DNA of 64,000 nt from Oceanibaculum pacificum (GCF_001618175.1 NZ_LPXN01000001.1:1-64000); one strand, 5' to 3'; counted from the stretch's first letter, positions 27,609-36,260 are shown. Made by a program: numbers and translations. Notes: generated by a model from the letters alone, not told the origin.

Positions 27609-28463
27609 ATGACCGCTGTTAAAAATCTGGCATCCGGACTGTACATCGTCGCGACGCCTATCGGAAATCTGGGCGACATGACGGTGCGCGGCCGCGATAT
27701 ATTGGCCGAAGCCGACCTTATCGCCTGCGAGGATACGCGCGTCACGGGAAAGCTGCTCTCCGCCTTCGGCCTGAAACGCCCCCTGCTCGCCTATAACGAC
27801 CATAACGCCGATAAGGTTCGACCAAAACTACTGGAAATGCTGCGCGCGCGCCGCATCGTCGCGCTGGTCAGCGATGCCGGCACGCCGTTGATCTCCGATC
27901 CCGGCTACAAGCTGGTGCGCGATTGCGTGGCCGAGGGGCTGCCGGTCACCGCCGCGCCCGGCGCATCGGCGCTGCTGGCGGCGCTGACGCTGGCCGGGCT
28001 GCCGACCGACCGGTTCCTGTTCGCCGGCTTCCTACCGCCGAAATCCGCCGCCCGGCGCGGCGCGCTGGGCGAGCTGGCGGCGGTGCCGGCCACTCTGGTG
28101 TTCTACGAGACCGGGCCGCGTCTTGCCGGCAGCCTGGCCGACATGGCGGCGGTGCTGGGCGCGCGCGAGGGCGCCGTGGCGCGCGAGCTGACCAAGCTGT
28201 TCGAAGAGGTGCGGCGCGGTCCGCTGGCCGAGCTGGCCGCGCATTACGCCGAAATGGGCGGGCCAAAGGGCGAGATCGTGGTCATTGTCGGCCCGCCGCC
28301 GGCCGGCGAGACGGCGGCCGAGGATCTCGACGCCGCGCTGCGCCGGGCGTTGTCCGGCAACAGCACCCGCGACGCCGCGGCACTGGTCGCCGGGGAAACC
28401 GGCCTGCCACGCAAGCAGGTCTATGCCCGCGCCCTCGCGCTGGCGCAGGAGGGCAAGGATTGA
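27609..28463 (+). CDS. rsmI: 16S rRNA (cytidine-1402-2'-O)-methyltransferase
   Basis: SAM-dependent tetrapyrrole-methylase-fold enzyme that 2'-O-methylates C1402 in the ribosomal decoding site. 284 residues with GLYIVATPIGNLGDMTVRG, ACEDTRVTGKLL, LVSDAGTPLISDPGYKLV and the proline-rich VTAAPGASALLAAL, all standard for RsmI. ATG 27609. Its stop overlaps the TTG start of yraN (TTGA), so the two are translationally coupled. Confidence 0.96.
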   Translation: MTAVKNLASGLYIVATPIGNLGDMTVRGRDILAEADLIACEDTRVTGKLLSAFGLKRPLLAYNDHNADKVRPKLLEMLRARRIVALVSDAGTPLISDPGYKLVRDCVAEGLPVTAAPGASALLAALTLAGLPTDRFLFAGFLPPKSAARRGALGELAAVPATLVFYETGPRLAGSLADMAAVLGAREGAVARELTKLFEEVRRGPLAELAAHYAEMGGPKGEIVVIVGPPPAGETAAEDLDAALRRALSGNSTRDAAALVAGETGLPRKQVYARALALAQEGKD

Positions 28464-28828
28464 GCCGCCTGCGCCGCCAGGCCGCCCGCCGCCGGGGGCA
28501 TGCCGCCGAAAGCCTGTGCGTCTGGTGGCTGCGGCTGAAAGGCTACCGCATTCTGGGCCGCGATCTGCGCACGCCGGTCGGCGAGATCGACATATTGGCG
28601 CGGCGCGGCGCCACGCTGATCGCCGTCGAGGTGAAGGTGCGCGACAGCCAGGCGGCAGCGGCCGAGGCCATCGGCGCGCAGCAGCGCCAGCGAATCATCC
28701 GGGCGCTCGGCTGGGTGATGCAGCGCCAGGCCGGCCTGCAGAGCCTGTCTCCGCGCTTCGATGCGATGCTGGTCGGCGGCGGACGGCTGCCCCGTCATCT
28801 GCCCGATGCATGGCGAACCGACGGTTAA
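28460..28828 (+). CDS. YraN family protein (UPF0102, endonuclease-like fold)
   Basis: 122 residues. The frame extends far upstream inside rsmI, so the start was set at TTG 28460, which overlaps the rsmI stop and has a GGAGGGCAAGG site just upstream. Family motifs are present: GHAAESLCVWWLRLKGYRILGRDLRTPVGEIDILARRG and LIAVEVKVR, which resemble the E-x-D...E-x-K core of restriction-like nucleases. Function of UPF0102 is not established. Neighbours rsmI and a BON lipoprotein match the E. coli cluster. Confidence 0.92.
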   Translation: MSRLRRQAARRRGHAAESLCVWWLRLKGYRILGRDLRTPVGEIDILARRGATLIAVEVKVRDSQAAAAEAIGAQQRQRIIRALGWVMQRQAGLQSLSPRFDAMLVGGGRLPRHLPDAWRTDG

Positions 28829-28909
28829 GCGTGCGCGCCGTCATGAATTCTGCAACATTTTAGGCGTCAGTGAGCCGGTGTCCCCGTTGCTTCGAGAGTG
28901 ATCCTTGCG

Positions 28910-29635
28910 ATGATCCGTCCGCTTTTCCTGCTTGCCGCCCTGTCCGCCCTTCCGATTCTGTCCGGCTGTACGCCGCTGGGCCTGGCGGCCGGGGCCGGCG
29001 CCACCGCCGGCGTTGCCACCCAGCAGGAGGGCGGGCTGAACACCGCCGCTAACGACACCTGGATACGTGGCCAGATCAACCAGCTCTGGTTTGAGCACGA
29101 TATCGACATGATGCGCCGGGTCGGCCTGTCGGTCAGCGCCGGCCGGGTGCTGCTGACCGGCGTGGTGCCGAAGGCGGAGGATCGCGTCGACGCGGTGCGG
29201 CTGGTCTGGCGGGTCCAGGGCGTGCGCGAGGTAATCAACGAAATCAAGGTCGATGGCGAGGCCGGCACCAGCGGCGGCAGCTATGCGACCGATGTGTGGA
29301 TCAGCACCCAGCTCCGCAGCAAGCTGCTGTTCGACAACCAGATCAAGGCCATTAATTACAGTGTCGAAACGATCCATGGCATCGTCTATCTGATGGGTAT
29401 CGCCCAGAACGAGCCGGAGCTGGAGCGGGTGATCAACCACGCTCGCAACGTGCCCTCCGTCAATCGGGTGGTCAGCCATGTGATGCTGCGCAGCGATTCC
29501 CGGCTGCGCACGCCGGCCAACAGCCCCGCGCCCGCCGCCGATCCGGCGCCGAGCGCCCCCGCCGCCTCGCCGGAGCCGGTGCGCCAGCTTCCGGCGACGC
29601 AATCGGCCCCGGTCGAGCGGGTGCCGCTGCAATAA
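28910..29635 (+). CDS. BON-domain lipoprotein (DolP/YraP-like)
   Basis: 241 residues from ATG 28910 (GTG 28898 is possible). Signal peptide and lipobox LSGC near residue 19. Two BON domains follow (about 45-115 and 120-190): IRGQINQLWFEHDIDM...VLLTGVVPKAEDRVDAVRLVWRVQGVREVINEI and the second with GIVYLMGIAQNEPELERVINHARNVPSVNRVVSHV. The C-terminus is a Pro/Ala tail. DolP holds outer-membrane integrity in E. coli; this dual-BON layout is the same. The stop (TAATG) overlaps the next start by one base. Confidence 0.9.
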   Translation: MIRPLFLLAALSALPILSGCTPLGLAAGAGATAGVATQQEGGLNTAANDTWIRGQINQLWFEHDIDMMRRVGLSVSAGRVLLTGVVPKAEDRVDAVRLVWRVQGVREVINEIKVDGEAGTSGGSYATDVWISTQLRSKLLFDNQIKAINYSVETIHGIVYLMGIAQNEPELERVINHARNVPSVNRVVSHVMLRSDSRLRTPANSPAPAADPAPSAPAASPEPVRQLPATQSAPVERVPLQ

Positions 29636-30465
29636 TGGACACGAAGGCACAGGCTCGCGCGATCCTGGCCGGCCTGGCCGGGGCCGGCGATTCGGCGGTC
29701 GATATCGGCGGCGCGGCACTTGCCCTGGCCGCCTTCGACCGGCCGCGCGTGGGGCTGGAGCGCTATCAGGCTCATTTGGCCGAACTGGGCGGTTCCGTGG
29801 ACGCGCTCGCGCAGGGCACGCAGGAGGTCCAGGGCCGCGCCGCCGTGCTCGCCATGGTGATGGCGGAACAGTTTCGCTATCAAGGCGACGAGCTGACATA
29901 TGACGATCTGCAGAACGCCAATCTGATGCGGGTGATCGACCGACGGCGCGGTCTGCCGGTGGCCCTCGGCATCCTCTACATCCATGTCGCCCGGCAGCAG
30001 GGCTGGCAGGCGGTCGGCCTCAATTTCCCCGGCCATTTCCTGATCCGCATAGAGACCGGCGGCGGACGAGCCATCCTGGACCCGTTCAGCGGCGGGCGCA
30101 TGGTCAGCCCGGCCGATCTGCGCCGGCTTTTAACCGCTGTCGCCGGGGACGACGCAACCTTGCAGCCGGAGCATTACGAGCCGGTGCCGGACCGGGCCAT
30201 CCTGCTGCGCCTGCAAAACAACATCGTCATGCGCCGCTTGCGCCAGGGCGAGTTGGAGCCGGCGGCCCGCGCGCTGGACAGCATGCTGCTCTTTGCGCCC
30301 GACCGGCCGGCGCTCTGGCGCGAGGTGGCGCTGGTGCAGGCCAAGCTGGAAAATATGAAGACCGCCATCGCGGCGCTGGAACGCTTCGTGGCGCTGACTC
30401 CGTCGCCGACCGAGAAGCATGAGGCGAGCGCTCTGCTGCAAAGCTGGAAGAGCCATCTCAACTAG
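29635..30465 (+). CDS. SirB1 family protein (transglutaminase-like fold with C-terminal TPR-like region)
   Basis: 276 residues. The central segment ANLMRVIDRRRGLPVALGILYIHVARQQGW and GLNFPGHFLIRI is the SirB1 transglutaminase-like core; the usual catalytic cysteine is replaced here (RGLPVALGILYI), as in much of this family, so enzymatic activity is doubtful. The last 80 residues are helical and TPR-like (ALDSMLLFAPDRPALWREVALVQAKL). The gene starts in the TAATG overlap with the BON lipoprotein, showing coupling. Function unknown. Confidence 0.85.
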   Translation: MDTKAQARAILAGLAGAGDSAVDIGGAALALAAFDRPRVGLERYQAHLAELGGSVDALAQGTQEVQGRAAVLAMVMAEQFRYQGDELTYDDLQNANLMRVIDRRRGLPVALGILYIHVARQQGWQAVGLNFPGHFLIRIETGGGRAILDPFSGGRMVSPADLRRLLTAVAGDDATLQPEHYEPVPDRAILLRLQNNIVMRRLRQGELEPAARALDSMLLFAPDRPALWREVALVQAKLENMKTAIAALERFVALTPSPTEKHEASALLQSWKSHLN

Positions 30466-30534
30466 CGTTTGGGGGTGCGCCGGGGCAGGGCTATAGTGCC
30501 GGCAAAACCGTTCCTTATGGGAGTTTTGCTGGCC

Positions 30535-31500
30535 ATGAGCCTCGCCGTCGCCATCCAGATGGACCCGATCGAGCCGATCAATATCGACGCCGACAGCACT
30601 TTCGTGCTGGCGCTGGAAGCCCAGCGCCGGGGTCACGCGCTGTTCCATTACACGCCGCAGGATCTGTCCTTGAAGGGCAATCGCGCCATCGCCCGCGCCC
30701 GGCCGCTGCAGGTGCGCCGCGAGAAGGGCAACCACGCCACACTGGGCAGCCCGGAGAGCATCGACCTGGCCACCGTCGATGTGGTGCTGCTGCGCCAGGA
30801 CCCGCCCTTCGACATGAGCTACATCACCACCACCCATATTCTGGAGCATGTGCATCCGCGCACCCTGGTGGTGAACGATCCCGTCCATGTGCGCAACGCG
30901 CCGGAGAAGCTGTTCGTCACCCATTTCCCTGAGCTGATGCCGCCGACGCTGATCACCACCGACCGGGCTGAAATCCTGGAATTTCGCCGCGAACACAAGG
31001 ACATCATCGTGAAGCCGCTGTTCGGCAATGGCGGTTCCGGCGTGTTCCACATCAAGCCGGACGACGAGAATCTCTCGGCGCTGCTGGAAACCTTCACCCA
31101 GCTCTATCGCGAGCCGGTGATCGTGCAGCGCTATCTGCCGGAGATTCGCCAGGGCGACAAGCGCATCATCCTGATCGACGGCGAGCCGGCCGGCGCGCTC
31201 AACCGCGTCCCGGCGGAGGGCGAGGCCCGGGCCAACATGCATGCCGGCGGCAAGCCGCTGAAAAGCGACTTGACCAGCCGGGAGCGCGATATCTGCGCCG
31301 CCATCGGTCAATCCCTGCGCGAACGCGGCCTGCTGTTCGTCGGCATCGACGTGATCGGCGATTACCTGACCGAGATCAATGTCACCTCGCCGACCGGCCT
31401 GCAGGAAATCGGCCGCTATGACGGCGTCAGCCTGGAAGGCAAGATCTGGGACGCCATCGAACGCAAGCTGACCGGCCGTACGGGCGTGGCGTCGGCGTAA
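30535..31500 (+). CDS. gshB: Glutathione synthetase
   Basis: ATP-grasp enzyme joining gamma-glutamylcysteine and glycine. 321 residues: [24 protein letters not shown] at the N-terminus, the [21 protein letters not shown] region, the ATP-binding [17 protein letters not shown] and [16 protein letters not shown], and [13 protein letters not shown] at the end. The start was set at ATG 30535 (site GGGAG 12-16 bases upstream), which matches the family; the open frame begins earlier at 30469. Confidence 0.96.
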   Translation: MSLAVAIQMDPIEPINIDADSTFVLALEAQRRGHALFHYTPQDLSLKGNRAIARARPLQVRREKGNHATLGSPESIDLATVDVVLLRQDPPFDMSYITTTHILEHVHPRTLVVNDPVHVRNAPEKLFVTHFPELMPPTLITTDRAEILEFRREHKDIIVKPLFGNGGSGVFHIKPDDENLSALLETFTQLYREPVIVQRYLPEIRQGDKRIILIDGEPAGALNRVPAEGEARANMHAGGKPLKSDLTSRERDICAAIGQSLRERGLLFVGIDVIGDYLTEINVTSPTGLQEIGRYDGVSLEGKIWDAIERKLTGRTGVASA

Positions 31501-31516
31501 GCCTGGGCCGCGCCTC

Positions 31517-32485
31517 TTAATTCAGCCTGGCGGCTTCGGCCTGGCAGGCGACGGCGGCGCGCAGCAGATTAATCGCGATGGCGGAGCCGATGCCGTCGCC
31601 GGTGGACAGCCCCAGATCGAGCAGGGGCGTGAGGCCAAGGCGGTCGGCCAGCGCCCGGGCGCCGGCATCGCCGCTGGCATGGGCCAGCAGGCAATGTTCG
31701 ATGGCGGTCGGCCGCAGCGCGCGCAGCACGGCCGCCGCCGCCAGGCCCTCTACGCCGTCGATCAGCACCGGGGTACGGGCGAAGCGGCAGGCGAGGATGG
31801 CACCCGCCATCGCCGCGATGTCCAGCCCGCCCAGGCGGCGCAGCGCCTCCAGGGGGTCGGCCTTCGCGCCGGCATGCAGGGCCACGGCCTGGTCGACCAG
31901 CGCCAGCCGGGCGGAGCCGGCATCGGCGCCCAGCCAGTCCCGCGCCGTGCCGCCCAGCAACAGGCTGGCGAGTGCTGCGGCAGGCAGTTTCGCCTCGCCG
32001 GAAACGCCGGCCAGGGCCAGCACATCGATGCCGGGCTCGACCGCGATCATGCCGTAGGTCATGGCGCGCGCGCAGTCCGCCTCGCTCATCGCCGGTTGGG
32101 CCGCGATATTCTCGGTCGGCACCTCGACCGACAGTTCATAGACACGCAGATCGGCGTCCAACGTGTCGACCAGCCGGTTCAGCGGCGTATCGCCATCCAG
32201 GAACCGCTTAACCGACGCCTCGGTCAGCGCCGACGGATCGACGCCCAGCCCGGCCGCGACGCCCTGGCTGGCGGCGAAGACGCAGATCCGCGGGTGATTG
32301 AGCTGCGGCGTCGCCCGGCCCTGCCAGGCGGCGAGAAAGCGGGCCAGGCCGCTCAACATGCCCATGCCCTCCCCGGCGGCGGTGCCGGCGGCGGCTTCCG
32401 CCGCGCGGTCCGCGGGCGGCAGCTCGTCCAGCATGCGGCGGATTTCGCTGAAATTCGGCTCCATATCGGTATCGCTGGGGGCCAT
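31517..32485 (-). CDS. CobT-like phosphoribosyltransferase family protein with degenerate active site
   Basis: 322 residues, overall CobT fold (nicotinate-nucleotide:dimethylbenzimidazole phosphoribosyltransferase), e.g. LDELPPADRAA, GRATPQLNHPRICVFAASQGVAA, ILACRFARTPVLIDGVEGLAAA, PLLDLGLSTGDGIGSA. Two canonical motifs are changed: the C-terminal LGEGTGA reads TGDGIGSA, placing Asp297 where CobT has its catalytic Glu, and the central GEMGIGNTT reads AGVSGEAKL. Activity as a true CobT is therefore uncertain. ATG 32485 has GAGG 5 bases upstream and is preferred to ATG 32500. Divergent from a CobC-like gene, which supports a cobamide link. Confidence 0.82.
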   Translation of the reverse strand: MAPSDTDMEPNFSEIRRMLDELPPADRAAEAAAGTAAGEGMGMLSGLARFLAAWQGRATPQLNHPRICVFAASQGVAAGLGVDPSALTEASVKRFLDGDTPLNRLVDTLDADLRVYELSVEVPTENIAAQPAMSEADCARAMTYGMIAVEPGIDVLALAGVSGEAKLPAAALASLLLGGTARDWLGADAGSARLALVDQAVALHAGAKADPLEALRRLGGLDIAAMAGAILACRFARTPVLIDGVEGLAAAAVLRALRPTAIEHCLLAHASGDAGARALADRLGLTPLLDLGLSTGDGIGSAIAINLLRAAVACQAEAARLN

Positions 32486-32563
32486 CGGGTCCTCGTGCAT
32501 ATCGTGGCGGGCGCGCCTGTCCTATAACCTTAGGCGTCCCAAACAAAGCGGAAAGAGAGTGCG

Positions 32564-33214
32564 ATGAGCAGCGACAACCGAACCACGACGCGCTGGTGGT
32601 GGATTCGCCACGCCCCGGTGACCAGCGATGGCGGCCGCGTCTACGGCGCCAGCGACCTGCCGGCGGATTGCTCCGACCGGGCGGCCTTCGAGGGGCTGGC
32701 GCGCCATTTGCCGCAGGAAGCGGTATGGGTCACCTCGCATCTGATGCGCACGCACCAGACGATGGACGCCATCGGCGCGGCCGGCTACCCGCTGCCGGCC
32801 GAGGAGTCGCCGCGCAATATCGAGATCGATCTGGGCGAGCAGAGCTTTGGCGAGCTGCAAGGCCGGTCGCGCCAGGAGATTTTCGCGACCAACGAATTCC
32901 AGCGCCATCGCTTCTGGCTGTCGGCGGTCGATGTCGTCCCGCCCGGCGGCGAGAGCTTCGAGCAGCTGATCGGCCGGGTTGTGCCGGTGGTCGAGCGGCT
33001 GACGCAAACGTACCATCTGAAGGATGTGATCTGCGTCGCGCATGGCGGCACGATCCGCGCCGCCCTGTCCCATGCCTTGCGGATTCCGGCCGCCTCGGCG
33101 CTGCATTTCCGCATCGACAATCTGTCGGTCACACGGCTCGACCATCACGCGCCCGACCGGCTGTGGCCGGACCCGGATTGGCAGGTGGTGACGGTGAATC
33201 ATCATCCACGCTGA
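32564..33214 (+). CDS. CobC-like histidine phosphatase (alpha-ribazole phosphatase family)
   Basis: 216 residues of the phosphoglycerate mutase-like superfamily. The phospho-acceptor motif WWWIRHAP (Arg15-His16) starts the domain; TSHLMRTHQTMDAI and IDLGEQSFGELQGRSRQEIF follow, and the second catalytic His is in CVAHGGTIRAAL. The Trp-rich start and the place opposite a CobT-like gene suggest alpha-ribazole-5'-phosphate dephosphorylation in cobamide synthesis. A general phosphatase is the alternative. ATG 32564 with GAGAG upstream. Confidence 0.85.
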   Translation: MSSDNRTTTRWWWIRHAPVTSDGGRVYGASDLPADCSDRAAFEGLARHLPQEAVWVTSHLMRTHQTMDAIGAAGYPLPAEESPRNIEIDLGEQSFGELQGRSRQEIFATNEFQRHRFWLSAVDVVPPGGESFEQLIGRVVPVVERLTQTYHLKDVICVAHGGTIRAALSHALRIPAASALHFRIDNLSVTRLDHHAPDRLWPDPDWQVVTVNHHPR

Positions 33215-33231
33215 TTCTTTCGTCAGGCGAT

Positions 33232-33258
33232 GGAACAAATAACGGGGGGTTCGGCGTT
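33232..33258 (+). promoter_or_regulatory. Candidate EcfG (general stress sigma factor) promoter
   Basis: GGAAC at 33232-33236 and CGTT at 33255-33258, separated by 18 bases, resemble the GGAAC-N16/17-CGTT general stress promoters of alphaproteobacteria, one base longer in spacing. It lies 57 bases before the ATG of the SYLF protein. Confidence 0.42.
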
Positions 33259-33314
33259 TATAAGATAACGGTCGCCTCATCGGGCGGCCCCGTTCACCGA
33301 TCGGAGACTCGATC

Positions 33315-33992
33315 ATGCGGCGTTTGCGCTACCTATTCCCTCTCCTGCTCGGCCTTGTCGCCGGCGCACCGGCCGTGGCCTCGGCCAACGACCAGCAGGT
33401 GCTGGTCGACAAATCCGCCTCGGCGCTGCAAAGCGTCCTGAACCAGAAGGGGCTGGAGCCGGCCCGCGAATATCTGCAACGCGCCCGCGCGGTAATGATT
33501 GTGCCCGAACTGGTGAAGGCCGGGCTGATCGTCGGCGGCGAGGGCGGCAATGGCGTTCTGGTCACCAAGACCGCCAATGGCGAGTGGAGCAATCCCGCCT
33601 TCTATCAGTTCATCGCCGGCAGCGTCGGCCTGCAGATCGGCGTGGAATCGAAGGAAGTCATCTTCATGGTGATGACCGACGACGCGCTGGACAAGCTGAT
33701 GCGCAACGAATTCAAGCTGGGCGTTGATGCCAGCATCGCCGTTGGCCCGGTCGGCGCCGGTGTCGAAGGGTCCAGCGTTGGCAATGTGAAAGCCGATATC
33801 GTGGCCTACTCCAAGTCAAAGGGCCTGTTCGGCGGCGGCGCCGTGGAAGGCGGCGTGATCCAGCCGAAAACGGACTGGAACGCGGCCTATTACAACGCCC
33901 CGGCGGTAACGGCCGAATCCATCGTGCTGACCCGTCAGCATGAAAATGCCGGCGCGGCGAAACTGCGTCAGGTTCTATCGGCCGCGGATTGA
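33315..33992 (+). CDS. SYLF (YSC84-like) lipid-binding domain protein
   Basis: 225 residues with a signal peptide (MRRLRYLFPLLLGLVAGAPAVASA, cleavage after ASA near 24). The rest is one SYLF domain: AVMIVPELVKAGLIVGGEGGNGVLV, YQFIAGSVGLQIGVESKEVIFMVMTDDAL, VGPVGAGVEGSSVGNVKADIVAYSKSKGLFGG. SYLF domains bind phosphoinositides in eukaryotes; bacterial members are exported proteins of unclear role, often stress-induced. A candidate EcfG promoter precedes it and a T-rich terminator follows. Confidence 0.92.
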   Translation: MRRLRYLFPLLLGLVAGAPAVASANDQQVLVDKSASALQSVLNQKGLEPAREYLQRARAVMIVPELVKAGLIVGGEGGNGVLVTKTANGEWSNPAFYQFIAGSVGLQIGVESKEVIFMVMTDDALDKLMRNEFKLGVDASIAVGPVGAGVEGSSVGNVKADIVAYSKSKGLFGGGAVEGGVIQPKTDWNAAYYNAPAVTAESIVLTRQHENAGAAKLRQVLSAAD

Positions 33993-34044
33993 GGAACGCC
34001 CCCTCACCCCCCTCCTCTTCCGTGACTGATCTGCCCCCTCCCGC

Positions 34045-34066
34045 CCCCCTCGGGAGGGGGTTTTTA
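34045..34066 (+). terminator. Intrinsic terminator after the SYLF gene
   Basis: CCCCCT (34045-34050), loop CGGG, AGGGGG (34055-34060), then TTTTTA. A classical rho-independent shape 50 bases after the SYLF stop; it overlaps the 3' end of the convergent CobD-like gene. Confidence 0.8.
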
Positions 34067-35050
34067 TATCCGCAAGATCAGCACAACCAGGCCGGCAAGC
34101 AGGCCCGCGCTCACCACGCAGCCGATGGCGAACAGCATCAGCGCGCGGCGAATATCGTCAGGCAGCAGGCGGGCCCGGCCGCTGCCGATCCAAGGCTCCT
34201 CAATGCTACGCTGGGCGTAATGGCGCGGCCCGGCGAGCGAGAAATCCAGCGCCCCGGCCATCGCCGCCAGGGCGCGGGCCTGCGACAGGCTGCCCTTGCC
34301 GCCATCCCGCAGCATCATCTTTAGCGCCGCCATCGGCTTGGCCGTGGGCACCGCGATGGCGGCGATGCAGAACAGGATCCCCGCTAGCCAGGCGGCCGGC
34401 CGGGTCACTATCGCGGCCAGCAGGATAAAGGCCTGGCCGTAGAGCGCGCGGTCCGGCCGGCGCACCGTGCCGGCGGCGCGCAGCAAAACTCCCTGGACCA
34501 GCAATCCCGGCAGACCGAACAAGGCCGCCCATAGCACCGGCGCGGCGACGCCGGTGACGAAGCGCTCGGCCGCCGCCTCCACCGCCGTGCGGGCGACGCT
34601 ATGGGCATCCATCTTGTAGATATCGCGGTCGGTCAGCGGGTCGACGGCGATGCGCGCGGCGTCCAGGTTGCCGCCCTGCAATGCCTGCCGCGCAGCACTT
34701 GCCCGGTCGTAGGGTTGGCGCACGGTGAGAAGCATGACCATCAGCACCAGGGCAACGGCCCAGCCCAGCCCATGCGCGCCGGCCAGAATTTGCAGCGCGC
34801 CACCGGTGAGCAGAGCGATAGCCAGCAGCATCAGCGCCGCGAGCCAGCCGCGCAGCCGCAGCGAGGCCGGGCTGCGCGCCGCCCGGTTCAGCCGGTCGTC
34901 GAACCAGCGCGCCGCCCGTTCCGCCAGCCGGCCCGGATGGGCGGTCGATAGCGCGGCCGGCCAGCGCAGCCCGCCGGCATAGCCATCCACCGCCAGCGCG
35001 GCGATCAGCAGGATCAGTATTTCGGCGGTCAACCCATCGAACAGCAGCAT
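34064..35050 (-). CDS. CobD/CbiB-like membrane protein lacking a canonical motif
   Basis: 328 residues, several membrane helices, with partial similarity to adenosylcobinamide-phosphate synthase CobD/CbiB: the LIAALAVDGYAGG start, the ARIAVDPLTDRDIYKMDAHSVARTAVEAAAERFVTGVAAPVLWAALFG core and an AAMAGALDF region. The family motif YKAxNTLDSMxGY expected right after the core is replaced by a VQGVLLRAAGTVRR stretch. So it may be a diverged or non-enzymatic relative. Grouping with CobT-like and CobC-like genes supports a cobamide link. ATG 35050; divergent from the DUF4149 gene. Confidence 0.72.
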   Translation of the reverse strand: MLLFDGLTAEILILLIAALAVDGYAGGLRWPAALSTAHPGRLAERAARWFDDRLNRAARSPASLRLRGWLAALMLLAIALLTGGALQILAGAHGLGWAVALVLMVMLLTVRQPYDRASAARQALQGGNLDAARIAVDPLTDRDIYKMDAHSVARTAVEAAAERFVTGVAAPVLWAALFGLPGLLVQGVLLRAAGTVRRPDRALYGQAFILLAAIVTRPAAWLAGILFCIAAIAVPTAKPMAALKMMLRDGGKGSLSQARALAAMAGALDFSLAGPRHYAQRSIEEPWIGSGRARLLPDDIRRALMLFAIGCVVSAGLLAGLVVLILRI

Positions 35051-35114
35051 GGGCGGAACGATGCCTGTGCTCTGGGGAGATCGTCAATCGCCGCCGACGG
35101 GCTATACTCATCGC

Positions 35115-35552
35115 ATGATTGAACATATGACCTTCCTCTCCCCGCTCGCCGCGCTGTTCACCGCCCTGGTGCTGGGCGGCATGCTGTGCTTCGCCGCGGT
35201 TTTCGCCCCGCTCATCTTCATCAAGCTTCCGGCGGAGACGGCCGGGCCGTTCATCCGGCAGGTATTCCCGGTTTACTATCTGGCGATGGCGCTGGGGTGC
35301 GTGCCGGCGGCGCTGCTGGCCCTGCCGGTGAATTTTTCCGCCGCCGCCGCACTGCTGCTGGTGATCCTGGGTTTTGTCTATGCCCGCCAGGGGCTGATGC
35401 CGAAGATCAATCGGCTGCGGGACCGGCAGCTTGCCGGCGACGCGGCGGCGGCAACGCGCTTCGACCGGCTGCACCGGCTGAGCGTGCTATTGAATCTCGG
35501 CCAGATGGCCGTGCTGCTTTATGCCTTCCTGTTGCTGACGGGCTTGTTTTGA
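35115..35552 (+). CDS. DUF4149 family membrane protein
   Basis: 145 residues with four predicted membrane helices and the pattern of the DUF4149/TMEM205-like family (LVLGGMLCFAAVFAPLIFIKLP at the start, then VYYLAMALGCVPAALLAL). ATG 35115 gives MIEHMTFLSPLAALF; ATG 35127 is a second possibility and the open frame reaches 35049. No function is established. It lies 87 bases before the SCO1 gene on the same strand. Confidence 0.8.
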   Translation: MIEHMTFLSPLAALFTALVLGGMLCFAAVFAPLIFIKLPAETAGPFIRQVFPVYYLAMALGCVPAALLALPVNFSAAAALLLVILGFVYARQGLMPKINRLRDRQLAGDAAAATRFDRLHRLSVLLNLGQMAVLLYAFLLLTGLF

Positions 35553-35639
35553 GGCTGTGCGACCCCGGGACGCATAGCCTTACCGGCGTGATCCGCCTAT
35601 ACCCGTTCGAGACTTTCCGCCTAGCAACGAAAGCGAACC

Positions 35640-36245
35640 ATGTCCTCCACCCTGCTGCGCCGGGCATTGCTGGTCTTCATCTTCGGTGCGCTGGTGCTGC
35701 TGGTGGCACTGGCCGGCCGCGTCTACTGGATGATGAATGAGGAGCAGGGCAAGCCGGCGGCGGCCCTGATCGGCGGCCCGTTCGAGCTGGTCGACCAGAA
35801 TGGCCAGCCCCGAACCGACCGGGATTTCCGGGGCGGCTACATGCTGATCTATTTCGGCTATACCTACTGCCCCGATGTCTGCCCGGTCGGGCTGCAAGTA
35901 ATGGCGACGGCGCTCGACATGCTGCCCGAAGCAAAGGCCAAGAAGGTGACCCCGATCTTCGTCACCGTCGATCCCAGCCGCGACACGGTCGAGCAGATGA
36001 AAGGCTATGTCGAGCATTTCCACCCGCGCATGGTCGGCCTGACCGGCAGCGAGGAGCAGGTGGCCAAAGCCGCCAAGGCCTACCGGGTCTATTACAAGAA
36101 AGTCGAGGATGCGAGCAGCACCGACTATCTGGTCGATCACAGCTCGATCATCTTCCTGATGGGGCCGGACGGGAAATACGTCACCAATTTCACCCATGAG
36201 ACCCGCCCGGAGCAGATGGCGGAAACCCTCGCGAAGGTGCTATAA
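35640..36245 (+). CDS. SCO1/SenC family copper-binding thioredoxin-fold protein
   Basis: 201 residues: one N-terminal membrane anchor (about 8-30) and a periplasmic thioredoxin-like domain. The copper ligands are present: Cys77 and Cys81 in YTYCPDVCP and His167 in YLVDHSSIIFL. SCO proteins deliver copper to the CuA site of cytochrome oxidase or act in thiol redox balance. No oxidase genes are nearby. ATG 35640 lacks a strong ribosome site. Confidence 0.93.
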   Translation: MSSTLLRRALLVFIFGALVLLVALAGRVYWMMNEEQGKPAAALIGGPFELVDQNGQPRTDRDFRGGYMLIYFGYTYCPDVCPVGLQVMATALDMLPEAKAKKVTPIFVTVDPSRDTVEQMKGYVEHFHPRMVGLTGSEEQVAKAAKAYRVYYKKVEDASSTDYLVDHSSIIFLMGPDGKYVTNFTHETRPEQMAETLAKVL

Positions 36246-36260
36246 GGCCCCTTCGGATTT

